A DNA stretch of 64,000 nt from Microbispora sp. H11081. GTDB taxonomy: Bacteria; Actinomycetota; Actinomycetes; Streptosporangiales; Streptosporangiaceae. Position 1 is the first letter of the stretch. Every line of letters begins with the position of its first letter. Position numbers and translations under genes: made by a program. Shown piece after piece: positions 11,842-22,129 of the stretch. The notes under the pieces were generated by a model. The model did no database searches and was not told the DNA's origin. It worked only from the letters and a program-made list of their open reading frames with translations. The DNA lies in contig NZ_JABBWV010000010.1 in NCBI RefSeq assembly GCF_012999535.1, positions 62,001-126,000 of the forward strand. Reading direction: 5' to 3'.

Positions 11842-13149
11842 ATGACAGACGGCCCCGGCTCAACCCCCGACGTGCCCTCCGGCTGGGCGGCCGAGCAGCC
11901 CCCCGCGTACGGCGGGTCCACCGGGTCCTGGGCCTCCCCCGGCTCGCCGGGGGGCTTCGCCGCTCCTCCTCCCCCGGCCCCTGGTCAGCCGCCGCAGGGC
12001 GGGTACCCGCCCGCCCCCCATGCGCCCGTTCCCGGCGGGCCGTACGCGTACCGGCCGCCGGACGCGCCGCGCCCCGGGATCATCCCGCTGCGGCCGCTGG
12101 CGCTCGGCGACATCCTCGACGGCACGATCAAGATGATCCGGTCGAACCCCAAGGCCACACTCGTGCTGTCGGCGATCGTCGCGGCGATCACCACGATTCC
12201 GGCCGCCATCGGGCAGGCCATCTCCCTGGACTCGCTCAGCGAGATCGCGAACGACCCGTACGCCGCCGACGCGGCCGCGCCGCTCGCCGGAAGCGCCGCG
12301 CAGCTCATCGGCGCGATCCTCGGCTACGTCATGACGTTCGTGGGCACGACGATCCTCACCGGTGTCCTCACCCGGGTGCTCGGCCGCGCGGTGTTCGGCG
12401 GGCGCATCACGGTGGGCGAGGCGTGGCGGCTGGCGCGCTCGCGCGTGCCCGCGTTGTTCGGGCTGGTGCTGCTGCAGGCGCTCATCCTCCTGCTGCCGCT
12501 GCTCGCGCTCGTCGCGGTGTTCGTGATCCTGGCCGCGGCCGGCGCGTTCGACGGCACGTTCAGCTCCGCCGCCGGGGTCGGCGTCTTCGTCGGCCTGCTG
12601 TTCTTCCTGGCCTACATCCCTTACCTGTTGTTCTTCTACACGCGGCTGTCGCTGGCGGCCCCCGCGGTCGTGCTGGAGGGCCGCGGGGCCGTCGACGCCA
12701 TCAGCCGCTCGTGGCGGCTGGTCAAGGGAGACAGCTGGCGGGTGCTCGGCATCCTGCTGCTCACCTCCCTGCTCGCGGCCGTCGTCAGCGGCGTGCTGTC
12801 GGTGCCGTTCACGTTCGGCGGCACGCTCATCGGGATGCTGAGCGGTGGCACAGCCGTCTCGACCGTTCTCGCGGCGCTCCTCCTGGCGGCCGGCCAGGTC
12901 ATCGCCGCCATGATCGTTTATCCCTTCCAGGCGGGCGTCTTCGGGCTGCTGTACGCCGACCGGCGGATGCGGGCGGAGGCGTTCGACCTCGTGCTGCAGA
13001 CGGCGGCGGCGCGGAACCAGTCGCAGGGCTGGGTCCACGCGGGGATCGACGACCTGTGGCACCCGGGCTACGGCGCCGGGCCCGGCTCAGCGCCCTACCA
13101 CGGAGCCCCGCCGCACGGGCCCTATGGGCCGTACGGCCCGCAGGGGTGA
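11842..13149 (+). CDS. Polytopic membrane protein with GDPD membrane-domain-like region
   Basis: A 435-residue protein. The first 75 residues are Pro/Gly/Ala-rich and disordered. The rest contains about six hydrophobic segments (for example TLVLSAIVAAITTIPAAIG, LFGLVLLQALILLLPLLALVAVFVILAA, GVFVGLLFFLAYIPYLLFF). The pattern PLALGDILDGTIKMIRSNPKATL and the SRSWRLVKGDSWRVLGI block match the actinobacterial membrane domain related to glycerophosphodiester phosphodiesterases; no catalytic phosphodiesterase domain is present. ATG 11842 was picked over upstream in-frame codons because the proline-rich head starts there. The next gene begins with a GTGA overlap, making this the head of a coupled run of five genes. 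Confidence 0.85.
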   Translation: MTDGPGSTPDVPSGWAAEQPPAYGGSTGSWASPGSPGGFAAPPPPAPGQPPQGGYPPAPHAPVPGGPYAYRPPDAPRPGIIPLRPLALGDILDGTIKMIRSNPKATLVLSAIVAAITTIPAAIGQAISLDSLSEIANDPYAADAAAPLAGSAAQLIGAILGYVMTFVGTTILTGVLTRVLGRAVFGGRITVGEAWRLARSRVPALFGLVLLQALILLLPLLALVAVFVILAAAGAFDGTFSSAAGVGVFVGLLFFLAYIPYLLFFYTRLSLAAPAVVLEGRGAVDAISRSWRLVKGDSWRVLGILLLTSLLAAVVSGVLSVPFTFGGTLIGMLSGGTAVSTVLAALLLAAGQVIAAMIVYPFQAGVFGLLYADRRMRAEAFDLVLQTAAARNQSQGWVHAGIDDLWHPGYGAGPGSAPYHGAPPHGPYGPYGPQG

Positions 13150-13799
13150 CGGGGGTGCGGGCCGCCGCCGCGCTGCTCGCCTCACCCGTCGGCTCACCCG
13201 TCGGCGCCGGCCGTGACGAGGCCGCGCGGGAGGCGGCGCGCGAACTGTCCGGGACGGGCTACCAGCACGAACCGCTGTTCGACCGGCTGCTGCGGGAGAT
13301 GTCGCAGTTCCTCGGCGACCTGCTGAGCGGCGGCGGCACGAGCGAGGGCGGCCTGGCGTCGCTCGTCGTCATCGCCGTTCTCCTCGCCGTCCTGGCCGTG
13401 CTGCTCCTGTGGGCCCTGCGCCGCTTCTCCGGCGGCAGGCGCGCCGAAAGCGGAGCGGTGTTCGGGCAGCGCGAGCGGACGGCCGCCGAGCATCGCGCCG
13501 AGGCCGAGCGCCTGGCCGCCGAGGGCGGCTGGGCCGGGGCCGTCCAGGAACGGCTGCGCGCCATCGCCCGCGAACTGGAGGAACGCGCCGTCGTCAGCCC
13601 GATGCCGGGCAGGACCGCCGACGAACTGGCCGAGGTCGCCGGGCAGGCGTTGCCGTCCCACGCGGCCGGCCTGCGCGCGGCGGCACGCCTGTTCGACGAC
13701 GTGACCTACGGCGGGGCGAGCGGCACCCGGGAGGGCTACCTGACCCTCACCGCGCTCGACGAACGCCTGCGGTCGGCCCGCGCGGGCACGGCCGCATGA
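13146..13799 (+). CDS. DUF4129 domain membrane protein
   Basis: A 217-residue protein with an N-terminal hydrophobic stretch, a second membrane helix (GLASLVVIAVLLAVLAVLLLWAL, about residues 65-88) and a C-terminal DUF4129 domain (GWAGAVQERLRAIARELEERAVVSPMPGRTADEL; LRAAARLFDDVTYGG). DUF4129 proteins occur with MoxR and DUF58 proteins; some family members join a transglutaminase domain, which is absent here. The GTG start at 13146 overlaps the stop of the preceding gene (GTGA), and the stop overlaps the following ATG (ATGA), so the cluster is translated as a coupled unit. Confidence 0.88.
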   Translation: MTGVRAAAALLASPVGSPVGAGRDEAAREAARELSGTGYQHEPLFDRLLREMSQFLGDLLSGGGTSEGGLASLVVIAVLLAVLAVLLLWALRRFSGGRRAESGAVFGQRERTAAEHRAEAERLAAEGGWAGAVQERLRAIARELEERAVVSPMPGRTADELAEVAGQALPSHAAGLRAAARLFDDVTYGGASGTREGYLTLTALDERLRSARAGTAA

Positions 13800-14931
13800 C
13801 CGCGATGACGTCGGCCCGCGCACGGCAGGCGGCCTGGGTGGCGCTGCCCGTGGTGCTCGTGCTGCTCGCGGCGGCGCTGCCCATGCTGCTGTCGGGGGGA
13901 CCTTCCGGCGGCCGTGCCCTCGACCCCGGCGACACCACGCTGCGCGGCACCGCCGCCCTCGCCCGGCTGCTGGAGGCGCGCGGGATCGAGGTGGTGCGGG
14001 TGGAGACCCCCGGCGCCGCCGTGGCCGCCGCGGGCCCGGGGACCCTCCTGCTGGTGACGGAGGCGAGCTTCCTGAACCGCGACGGCGCGCACCGCATCGC
14101 CGAGGCGCCGGGCGACCGGCTCCTCGCGGGCTTCGTGCCGCATCTCGACGTGCTCGCGCCCGGCGTGCACGGGCAACCCCGGGCCCGCACCCGGTCACGG
14201 GCCCCCGAGTGCGCGCTGCGGGAGGCGGTGCTGGCCGGGAACGCCTTCACCGGCGGCATGTCACTCACCGGCCCGCGGGGAGCCACCGGCTGCTACCCGG
14301 CCGGCGGCGGGCACACCCTGGTCCGCTACACCGCGGACGGGCACACGGTGACCGTGCTGGGCGACGCCTCGTTCCTGACCAACCTCCGCCTCGCGGAGGA
14401 CGGCAACGCCGCGCTCGCGCTGAACCTGGCCGGCGCGCGGACGAAGCTCGTCTGGCTCGCCGCGCCCGACGACCCCGCCGAGGCGGGCGGCGGTTCCGAC
14501 GAGCAGGCCCGATCACTCGGCGACCTCATCCCCGCCGGTGTGAAGTGGGCTGCCGTCCAGCTCGCCATCGCCGTGGCCGTGGCCGCTCTGTGGCGGGGAC
14601 GCAGGCTCGGGCCCGTCGTGGCCGAGCGCCTGCCGGTGGCCGTACGCGCCGCGGAGACCGTCGAGGGCCGCGGACGCCTCTACCGCTCCCGCCGGGCCAG
14701 GGACCGCGCCGCGCTCGCGCTGCGGACCGCCGCCGCCGACCGGCTCGCCCCCCGCCTCGGACTCCCCCGCACGGCGACCCCCGAGGAGGTCGCCGTCGCG
14801 GCGGCCGCGCGCACCGGCCGGGACCCCGGGCCCGTGCTGACGCTGCTGTGCGGCCCGCCGCCCGGGGACGACACCGCGCTGGTGGCCCTCGCCGCGCACC
14901 TGGACACCCTCGAAAGGCAGGTACGAGACTC

Positions 14932-14935
<4 letters not shown>
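13796..14935 (+). CDS. DUF4350 domain membrane protein
   Basis: A 379-residue protein. A first membrane helix (VALPVVLVLLAAALPMLL) is followed by an extracytoplasmic domain that begins TTLRGTAALARLLEARGIEVVRVETP, the typical DUF4350 opening. A second helix (AAVQLAIAVAVAALW, about residues 255-270) leads to a cytoplasmic tail with GRRLGPVVAERLPVAVRAAETVEGRGRLYRSRRARDRAA. DUF4350 proteins are nearly always next to DUF4129 and MoxR genes; the function is unknown. Starts at ATGA overlap and ends at GTGA overlap with the MoxR gene. Confidence 0.88.
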
Positions 14936-15891
<956 letters not shown>

Positions 15892-15898
15892 GGGCGGC

Positions 15899-17224
15899 GT
15901 GGCGCTGACCGGACGCGCGGGACTGCTCGCCGCCCTCGCCGCGATCGTCGTCCTCCTCGCCCCCGAGCCCGGCCTGGTCGTGCCGGTCGCGGCGCTCGTG
16001 CTCGCCGCGCTCGTCGCCGCCGACCTGCTGCTCGCGGGCCGCGTGCGCGGGCTGCGGTTCCACCGCGACGGCGAACAGCGGGTGCGGCTCGGGCAGTCGG
16101 CGACGATCGGCCTGACCGTGGACAACCCCGGCCCGCGCCGGGTGCGGGGCGTCCTGCGCGACGCCTGGCACCCGTCCGCCGGGGCCGCTCCCCGGCGCGC
16201 GGCCCTCGACGTGCCGCCCCGCGAGCGACGGCGCCTGGTCACGACGCTGACGCCCACCCGCAGGGGCGACCGGGAGTCCGTCGCCGTGACGGTCCGCTCG
16301 TTCGGGCCCCTCGGCCTGGCGGCGCGGCAGCGCACGTTCCACGTGCCGTGGACGGTCCGGGTGCTGCCGCCGTTCCTCAGCCGCAGGCACCTGCCCGCGC
16401 GGCTGGCCCGGCTGCGCGAGCTCGACGGACGGCATCCCGCGCTGGTGCGCGGCCAGGGCACCGAGTTCGACTCGCTGCGCGAGTACGTGGCGGGCGACGA
16501 CGTTCGCTCGATCGACTGGCGGGCGAGCGCCCGGCGCAGCGACGTCGTCGTACGGACCTGGCGGCCGGAACGCGACCGCCGCGTGCTGATCGTGCTCGAC
16601 ACGGGCCGCACCTCGGCGGGCCGGGTCGGCGTGGCGCCTCTGCCTGGCTCCGGCCCCTCCGGATGGCCCCGGCTGGACTGGTCCATGGACGCCGCCCTGC
16701 TGCTGGCCGCCCTCGCCGCCCGGGCCGGCGACCGCGTCGACTTCCTCGCCTACGACCGGGCCGTACGGGCGCAGGTGTCGGGGGCGTCGCGCACCGAGGT
16801 GCTGTCGTCGCTGGTGAACGTGATGGCGCCGATCGAGGCGGAGCTGGTCGAGGCCGACGCGGCCGGGATGGTGGCGGCCGTGCTGTCCAGGGCCAGGCGG
16901 CGCTGCCTGGTGGTGCTGCTGACCGACCTGAACGCGGCGGCGATGCGGGAGGGCCTGCTGCCCGAGCTGCCCAGCCTGTCCTCTCGGCACATGGTCCTGG
17001 TGGCCGCGGTCGCCGATCCGCGGGTGGCCGACATGGCGGCGGGGCGCGGCACCGCCGAGGCCGTCTACGACGCCGCCGCGGCCGAGCGGCTGCGCGGCGA
17101 GCGGCGCGAGATCACCGCCGTGCTGCGCCGTCACGGCGTGGAGGTCGTGGACGCCCTGCCCGAGGACGTCGCCCCCGCGCTGGCCGACGCGTACCTCGCC
17201 CTGAAGGCCGCAGGGCGGCTCTGA
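15899..17224 (+). CDS. DUF58 domain membrane protein
   Basis: A 441-residue protein with two N-terminal membrane helices (LLAALAAIVVLLAPEPGLVVPVAALVLAALVAADLLLAG) and the DUF58 signature GTEFDSLREYVAGDDVRSIDWRASARRSDVVVRTW around residues 187-221. A von Willebrand A-like segment follows (VLIVLDTGRTS, VVLLTDLNAAA). MoxR ATPases and DUF58 proteins act as pairs, with DUF58 the likely substrate or effector. GTG 15899 follows a GAGGGCGGC site. Last gene of the rightward coupled run that starts at 11842, and convergent with the SpoIIM-like gene. Confidence 0.93.
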   Translation: MALTGRAGLLAALAAIVVLLAPEPGLVVPVAALVLAALVAADLLLAGRVRGLRFHRDGEQRVRLGQSATIGLTVDNPGPRRVRGVLRDAWHPSAGAAPRRAALDVPPRERRRLVTTLTPTRRGDRESVAVTVRSFGPLGLAARQRTFHVPWTVRVLPPFLSRRHLPARLARLRELDGRHPALVRGQGTEFDSLREYVAGDDVRSIDWRASARRSDVVVRTWRPERDRRVLIVLDTGRTSAGRVGVAPLPGSGPSGWPRLDWSMDAALLLAALAARAGDRVDFLAYDRAVRAQVSGASRTEVLSSLVNVMAPIEAELVEADAAGMVAAVLSRARRRCLVVLLTDLNAAAMREGLLPELPSLSSRHMVLVAAVADPRVADMAAGRGTAEAVYDAAAAERLRGERREITAVLRRHGVEVVDALPEDVAPALADAYLALKAAGRL

Positions 17225-17250
17225 TCAGGCTGTCGGATCAGGCCGTCGGA

Positions 17251-18243
17251 TCAGGCCGTCGGGGCGAGGTCGGGGGCGCGCTCGATGTCCCCCGTCTCGT
17301 TCGCGCGCTCCGCCCGGCGGCCGAAGAAGATCACGTACGCCAGGAAGAGCGCCTCAGCGAGCGCGCCGATCGAGATCCGCGCCCACGTCGGCAGGCCCGA
17401 GGGGGTGACCCCCGCCTCGATGAGCCCGGACACGAACAGCACCACGACCAGGCCCAGCGCGACGCTCATCACCGCCCTGCCCTGCTCGGCCAGCGCCTCC
17501 ACGCGCCGTCGAGGACCCGGATCGATCACGGTCCAGCCCAGCCGCATCCCCGCGCCCGCCGCCAGGAACACCGCGGTCAGCTCCAGCATGCCGTGCGGCA
17601 GGATCAGCCCCCAGAACACGTCCGCCTTGTCGTACGCGTGCATGAGACCGCCTGTGACGCCCACGTTGGCGGCGTTCTGCCACAGGATCCACGGGATGGG
17701 CAGGCCGAGCAGGATCGCCGAGACCACGACCTGCATGGACAGCCAGGCGTTGTTCAGCCACACGTGACCGGCGAACGACGCCGCCGGGTTCTCCGAGTAG
17801 TAGTCGGCGAAGTCGTGCTCCACGAGCTGGCGGATCTCCTCGGGCGTGCCGACGAGGTCCCGCACCGCCGGGTCGCCCGCCACCCACACGCCCACGACGT
17901 ACGCGACCGCGAGCGAGATCACGGTGGCGCCGATCCACCACCGGCGTGCCCGGTAGGCCACCACGGGGAACGACACCGTGAAGAACCGGACGACCTCCCG
18001 CCAGGCCGGACTGTGGGCGCCGGTGACCGCCGAACGCGCCCTCGCCACCAGCGACGACAGGCGGCCGACGAGGAGCGCGTCAGCGGAGCCCGACCGCACG
18101 ATGGACAGGTGGGTCGCCGCCCTCTGGTAGAGGTCGACCAGCTCGTCGACCTCCGCGCCGCTCAGCGTGCGCTGCCGCCGTACGAGGTCGTCAAGCCGGT
18201 CCCAGGACGGCTTGCTCGCCGCGACGAACGCATCGATGTCCAC
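17251..18243 (-). CDS. Stage II sporulation protein M-like (SpoIIM) membrane protein
   Basis: A 330-residue polytopic protein. The N-terminal 90 residues (VDIDAFVAASKPSWDRLDDLV, LYQRAATHLSIVRSG) are soluble. Several membrane helices follow, with the conserved block NNAWLSMQVVVSAILLGLPIPWILWQNAANVGVTGGL and ILPHGMLELTAVFLAAGAGMRLGW that marks the SpoIIM family. In Bacillus SpoIIM belongs to the engulfment complex; in actinomycetes homologues sit with RDD, MoxR and DUF58 genes and have no proven role. GTG 18243 was chosen because the conserved DAFV start follows. The divergent RDD gene begins 183 bases away, so the two may share a promoter region. Confidence 0.92.
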   Translation of the reverse strand: MDIDAFVAASKPSWDRLDDLVRRQRTLSGAEVDELVDLYQRAATHLSIVRSGSADALLVGRLSSLVARARSAVTGAHSPAWREVVRFFTVSFPVVAYRARRWWIGATVISLAVAYVVGVWVAGDPAVRDLVGTPEEIRQLVEHDFADYYSENPAASFAGHVWLNNAWLSMQVVVSAILLGLPIPWILWQNAANVGVTGGLMHAYDKADVFWGLILPHGMLELTAVFLAAGAGMRLGWTVIDPGPRRRVEALAEQGRAVMSVALGLVVVLFVSGLIEAGVTPSGLPTWARISIGALAEALFLAYVIFFGRRAERANETGDIERAPDLAPTA

Positions 18244-18425
18244 GGATCGGACCCTATCGGCGGGAGCCGCGAGGTGCGCGGCCGTGTCTGGACTGAGCGG
18301 CCGTGTCTGGACTGAGGAGCGCGCGGGAGCGCAGCGACCAAGCGGCGACGAGGGGAGACGGGGCCTGTGGGCGCCTGAGCCGCCGTGCCGAAGGCGCGGC
18401 AAGCAAACACAGTAGGGTGCGCAGT

Positions 18426-19352
18426 GTGTCCGAAGTCGTGACCGGCGAGGCCGTCGTCGTCGAGGTCCGCATCGCCCAGTTCTCCAGCCGCGCGCTGGCC
18501 TTCCTCATCGACTGGGCCGTCCAGTGGGCGGTGATCATCGTGGCGTTCATGCTGGTCACGCAGGCGTCCGTGGTGACCGACGACTCGCTGGCCATGGGCC
18601 TGCTCATCCTGTCCATCGTGCTGGTCACCGTGGGCTACCCGGTCGCGTTCGAGACGATCAGCAGGGGCCGCTCGCTGGGCAAGCTCGCCCTCGGCCTGCG
18701 TGTGGTGAGCGACGACGGCGGGCCCGTGCGCTTCCGGCAGGCGTTGTTCCGCGGGCTGGCCGGATTCCTTGAGTTCTGGACCTTCTACGGCGCCCCCGCG
18801 CTCATCACCTCGCTCGTCAACCAGCGCGGCAAGCGCCTCGGGGACCTGTTCGCCGGGACGACCGTCATCGGGGAGCGGACGCCGCGCCGGGACCCGCCGC
18901 CCGAGATGCCCCCGCCGCTCGCGTCGTGGGCCGCGACGCTGGAGCTGTCCGGGCTGTCCGACGACCTGGCCCACACCGCCAGGCAGTACCTGTCCCGGTG
19001 GCAGCAGCTCAGCCCGCAGGTGCGGGAGGAGATGGGGCTGCGCGTGGCCGCTCAGGTCGGCGCGCGGGTGGCGCCGCCGCCCCCGCCCGGCGTCCCGCCG
19101 TACGCCTATCTGGCCGCCGTGCTCGCGGAGCGCAGGCGCCGCGAGGAGATCCGGCTCGCCCGGGCCCGTACCGCTCCTGCGCCGTACGGCCCGCAGGGGT
19201 ACGGCGTGCAGGGGTACGGCCCGCGGGGCTATGCCGCGCAGGGGTATGGCGCGCAGGGGCACGGCGTGCCGGCGGTGGCGCCGACGCGGGAGCCGGAACC
19301 GCCGCGTGGAGATGCGCCGCCGACATCGGGCGGATTTGTTCCGCCGGTTTAG
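18426..19352 (+). CDS. RDD-family membrane protein with Gly-Tyr-rich tail
   Basis: A 308-residue protein. The RDD domain spans about residues 14-145: SSRALAFLIDWAVQWAVII holds the Arg and Asp of the family, then ETISRGRSLGKLALGLRVVSDDGGP and NQRGKRLGDLFAGTTVI. After it comes a helical cytoplasmic region (DDLAHTARQYLSRWQQLSPQVREEMG) and a low-complexity tail built on repeats of GYG (GPQGYGVQGYGPRGYAAQGYG, about residues 254-280). RDD proteins are small membrane proteins, some linked to ion exchange; the function here is unknown. GTG 18426 follows AGGGTGC. A strong bidirectional terminator lies downstream. Confidence 0.9.
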   Translation: MSEVVTGEAVVVEVRIAQFSSRALAFLIDWAVQWAVIIVAFMLVTQASVVTDDSLAMGLLILSIVLVTVGYPVAFETISRGRSLGKLALGLRVVSDDGGPVRFRQALFRGLAGFLEFWTFYGAPALITSLVNQRGKRLGDLFAGTTVIGERTPRRDPPPEMPPPLASWAATLELSGLSDDLAHTARQYLSRWQQLSPQVREEMGLRVAAQVGARVAPPPPPGVPPYAYLAAVLAERRRREEIRLARARTAPAPYGPQGYGVQGYGPRGYAAQGYGAQGHGVPAVAPTREPEPPRGDAPPTSGGFVPPV

Positions 19353-19419
19353 GTGTAGGCCCCGATTCGCGGGGCACCTGTGACCCTTGCAGGTCATGGG
19401 GCATACCTGCAGTGGGGTT

Positions 19420-19474
19420 GAGGCGGGCATTGCCGGTGCGTTAAGGGAGAGGTCGCACCGGCGATGCCCGCCTC
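19420..19474. terminator. 21-bp stem bidirectional terminator
   Basis: Arms 19420-19440 and 19454-19474 match at 20 of 21 positions, and the odd pair would be a U-G wobble in RNA, so the stem is fully paired on the plus strand. The loop is 13 bases. It lies between the convergent RDD and LVIVD genes and can stop the RDD transcript. Confidence 0.85.
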
Positions 19475-19483
19475 GCGATCAGT

Positions 19484-19524
19484 CAGACCCGGGCTCCGTC
19501 ACCTCGTCTGGTCACCCGGGTCTG
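19484..19524 (-). terminator. Hairpin terminator after the LVIVD gene
   Basis: Perfect 10-bp arms CAGACCCGGG (19484-19493) and CCCGGGTCTG (19515-19524) with a 21-base loop, 9 bases past the LVIVD stop codon. Together with the hairpin at 19420-19474 it isolates two convergent transcripts. Confidence 0.7.
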
Positions 19525-19532
19525 TGGATTTC

Positions 19533-20948
19533 TCAGCGGCCGCCGGGCACACCCTTGCCGTGCTCGGCGTACTCACCCTGGTTCTGCGGGTTGAAGATGT
19601 CCATCTTCACGCTGTTGGCCTGGTTCGTACGCGGGTCGTTGATCTTGAAGACGTCGAGCCCCAGGTTGAAGTCGCTGCCGTAGATGTAGCCGTTGTAGTA
19701 GTACGCCGACCAGTAGCCGCCGTTCAGGGGCTGCGACCACGGACCGCGCTCGAAGAAGCCGATCTCATGCGGGTTCGCCGAGTCGGTGAAGTCCCAGATC
19801 GAGATGCCGCCCTGGTACCACGCCTGGACCATGATGTCGCGGCCCTTGACCGGGATCAGCGAGCCGTTGTGGGCGACGCAGTTCTCGGTGTCCGCCTGGT
19901 GACGGGCAATCTTGAAGTAGCTCTTGAAGGTGAGCTTGTTGCCGGGGGCGATGTCGTAGATCGCGTCGGCGCCACGCTTGGGGCCGATCGCCTCGTTGCA
20001 GGTGGCCCTGCCGCCGCCGCCGAGCTCGTCGGTGAAGATGACCTTGGTGCCGTCGTTGTTGAAGGTCGCCGAGTGCCAGAAGGCGAAGTTCTCGTCGTCG
20101 CGTACGACGTCGATGACCTGCGGGTTCTCCGGGTCCTTGATGTCCATCAGGATGCCGTCACCCATGCAGGCGCCAGCCGCGATGCCCTTGGACGGGTAGG
20201 CCGTGATGTCGTGGCAGCCGGTCGTCGCCGACGTGCCGTTCGGGTACGGCTGCCCGTCGCCGGGGTTGCCGCCGTCCGGGAACAGGACCGGCGCCTTCAC
20301 CACGGACGCCGCGGTGGGGTTGTCGAGCGGAATCTTGACGATCGAGATCAGGTCATGCGGCCTCTGGCAGTCGGGGAAGGCATCCGACGGGCTGTAGGAC
20401 GAGACGTACGCGTAGACGTTCTTGCCCTCCTTGTCCGGCACGAGCGTGTGCGTGTGGGAGCCACACGCCGTCTCGACCGACTTGACGTACCTGGGGTTCG
20501 CCTTGTCGCTGACGTCGAAGATGCGCAGGCCCTCCCACGAGCTCTTCTGCGCCGCCGACTGCGTGACGCTGGAGCAGGAGTCGTCGTTGCGGGACGAGTC
20601 GACGGACCCGATCAGCAGGTTGCCGTAGACGGACATGTCCATCTGCGAGCCGGGACAGACGACCGAGCTGACGACCTGGGGCTTCTTCGGGTTCTTGATG
20701 TTGACGATGCTGAAACCGCCGTAGTTGCCCATGAAGGCGTAGTCGCCCTGGAAGGCCAGGTCTGTGTTGATGGTGCCGGCGATCGAGGCGGGGGTCGGCA
20801 CGTTCGCGACGTGCGTGACGTTCGAGCTCATCGCGATCTCGCCCGGGGCCAGCACATCGGCTGCCTGGGCGGGAGCGGCGGACAAGGCCATGACGAACGC
20901 GGCCCCTGTTACGGCAAGGGCGCGCCCGCTGCGGCGCAGAGTGAACAC
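19533..20948 (-). CDS. Secreted LVIVD-repeat (beta-propeller-like) protein
   Basis: A 471-residue exported protein. The signal peptide (FTLRRSGRALAVTGAAFVMALSAAPAQA) would be cut before ADVLAPG. The mature part holds repeats of the LVIVD type: DLAFQGDYAFMGNYGGFSIVNIKNPKKP, GLRIFDVSDKANPRYVKSV, GILMDIKDPENPQVI, GGISIWDFTDSANPHEIGFFE, GLDVFKINDP. A histidine-containing HTHTLVPDKEG stretch and paired cysteines suggest disulphides. GTG 20948 is chosen because AGGAGG lies 7 bases upstream and the signal peptide then starts cleanly. No enzymatic function is known for the family. It is divergent from the DUF305 lipoprotein gene. Confidence 0.88.
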   Translation of the reverse strand: MFTLRRSGRALAVTGAAFVMALSAAPAQAADVLAPGEIAMSSNVTHVANVPTPASIAGTINTDLAFQGDYAFMGNYGGFSIVNIKNPKKPQVVSSVVCPGSQMDMSVYGNLLIGSVDSSRNDDSCSSVTQSAAQKSSWEGLRIFDVSDKANPRYVKSVETACGSHTHTLVPDKEGKNVYAYVSSYSPSDAFPDCQRPHDLISIVKIPLDNPTAASVVKAPVLFPDGGNPGDGQPYPNGTSATTGCHDITAYPSKGIAAGACMGDGILMDIKDPENPQVIDVVRDDENFAFWHSATFNNDGTKVIFTDELGGGGRATCNEAIGPKRGADAIYDIAPGNKLTFKSYFKIARHQADTENCVAHNGSLIPVKGRDIMVQAWYQGGISIWDFTDSANPHEIGFFERGPWSQPLNGGYWSAYYYNGYIYGSDFNLGLDVFKINDPRTNQANSVKMDIFNPQNQGEYAEHGKGVPGGR

Positions 20949-21129
20949 TCGGTGTCCTCCTATAAGGGGGAGATAAATGATCACATCGTCATATCTGACT
21001 GGAGTGTCCAACTAGGTGCCACTGTGTAAATAGAACTGCCATGTGCTGCCCTATGATCACCCGCTAAGCCCCATTAGCGTCGTGAATCCCACACGCCCAA
21101 TTTCAAGAGTTCAAGAGGAGGCCCGCAGG
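20949..21129. promoter_or_regulatory. Divergent promoter region, LVIVD and DUF305 genes
   Basis: This 181-base region serves both divergent genes and is visibly richer in A/T than its surroundings. It contains two direct copies of ATGATCAC (20977-20984 and 21053-21060), one near each gene. I could not define firm -35 and -10 boxes. The TGATCA core is self-complementary, so each copy could be a small operator half. Confidence 0.45.
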
Positions 21130-21756
21130 GTGCGGTTCGCGCTGATCGCCATGGCCGGTGCCGTGCTGCTCCTGAGCGCCTGTTCCGAGGACGTGAGCGG
21201 CAGCGCGCCCGTTTCGACCGCACCCGTGATCGCGCCGGGCCGGCCCGGCGAAGAGGCCAGAACGCTGAGCCCCGCCGAGGCCGCGACGGCGGTCCCCTCT
21301 CCGAGCGTCAACGCAGCCGACGTGCGGTACGTCTACGACATGATCGCCCATCACCGGCAGGCACTGGACATGACGGCCCTGGCGCCCACCCGCGCCTCCT
21401 CGCCGAAGCTCAAGGCGCTCGCCGAGCGCATCCACTACACGCAGGAACCGGAGATCCGCGCCATGACCACATGGCTGGACCAGGAGCGCCTGCAGCGACC
21501 GGACCACCACGCCGAGCACGAGGGCATGCAGGGCATGGCCACCGCCGAGCAGATGGCCGCGCTCAAGGCCGCGTCAGGGCCGGAGTTCGACCGCCTGTTC
21601 CTCCAGTTGATGATCGCTCACCACGAGGGCGCCATCGCCATGGCGACGACGGTGCTCACCAAGGGCTCTCATCTCACCATCGAACAGTGGGCCACCGATG
21701 TGATCGCCGACCAGACAATCGAGATCCGGCGCATGCGTGAGATGCAGGCGGCTTGA
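21130..21756 (+). CDS. DUF305 lipoprotein
   Basis: A 208-residue exported lipoprotein: RFALIAMAGAVLLLSAC supplies a lipobox with the lipidated Cys at residue 16. The DUF305 domain has two His-His motifs, YDMIAHHRQALDMTALA and LQLMIAHHEGAIAMATTVL, in a ferritin-like four-helix arrangement. DUF305 proteins are often found near metal or copper handling genes, but nothing of that kind is beside it here apart from the LVIVD protein. GTG 21130 was chosen over the longer frame because GAGGAGG lies upstream and the signal peptide starts at once. Confidence 0.9.
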   Translation: MRFALIAMAGAVLLLSACSEDVSGSAPVSTAPVIAPGRPGEEARTLSPAEAATAVPSPSVNAADVRYVYDMIAHHRQALDMTALAPTRASSPKLKALAERIHYTQEPEIRAMTTWLDQERLQRPDHHAEHEGMQGMATAEQMAALKAASGPEFDRLFLQLMIAHHEGAIAMATTVLTKGSHLTIEQWATDVIADQTIEIRRMREMQAA

Positions 21757-22129
21757 TCTTCCCCGGCGTGCCGCCTCGCCGGTAGACGACCGGTAACCGG
21801 ATCGGAGTCGGCTGGTAGTCACCGTGCCGCTCATCATGGTCGGTGCGGAACAGCCCGGAACGGGAACAGGTCCTGGCTGTTCACCGTGGGTGTTCCTCAT
21901 TCTCGAACCCCTTTGGCCTTGACAAGAATCGGCTTTAGCGGAGGGTCGCGCCTGTTTTGTGGCGATTTGCCGCACTGTGGCGCGACATGATCGCGGCTCG
22001 TTTACTTTTGCATCCCGCCTTGCGCGCCGCGCGATCCTGTAACTCCAACAAATCCCCTGGTGAGCTTGCTCAAGCTGATACTGCTGGGAGAAAATTCATA
22101 CAGGAGTTCGAATCGCGTTGGGAGGTGCG
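21757..22129. other. Intergenic region before the HNH gene
   Basis: About 370 bases with no gene I can support. It holds an inverted repeat GAACAGCC (21848-21855) / GGCTGTTC (21875-21882) that could terminate the DUF305 transcript, and an exact TTGACA at 21919-21924 without a convincing -10 at the right distance. The part from 21950 to 22120 is relatively A/T-rich and likely carries the promoter of the HNH gene. Confidence 0.4.
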
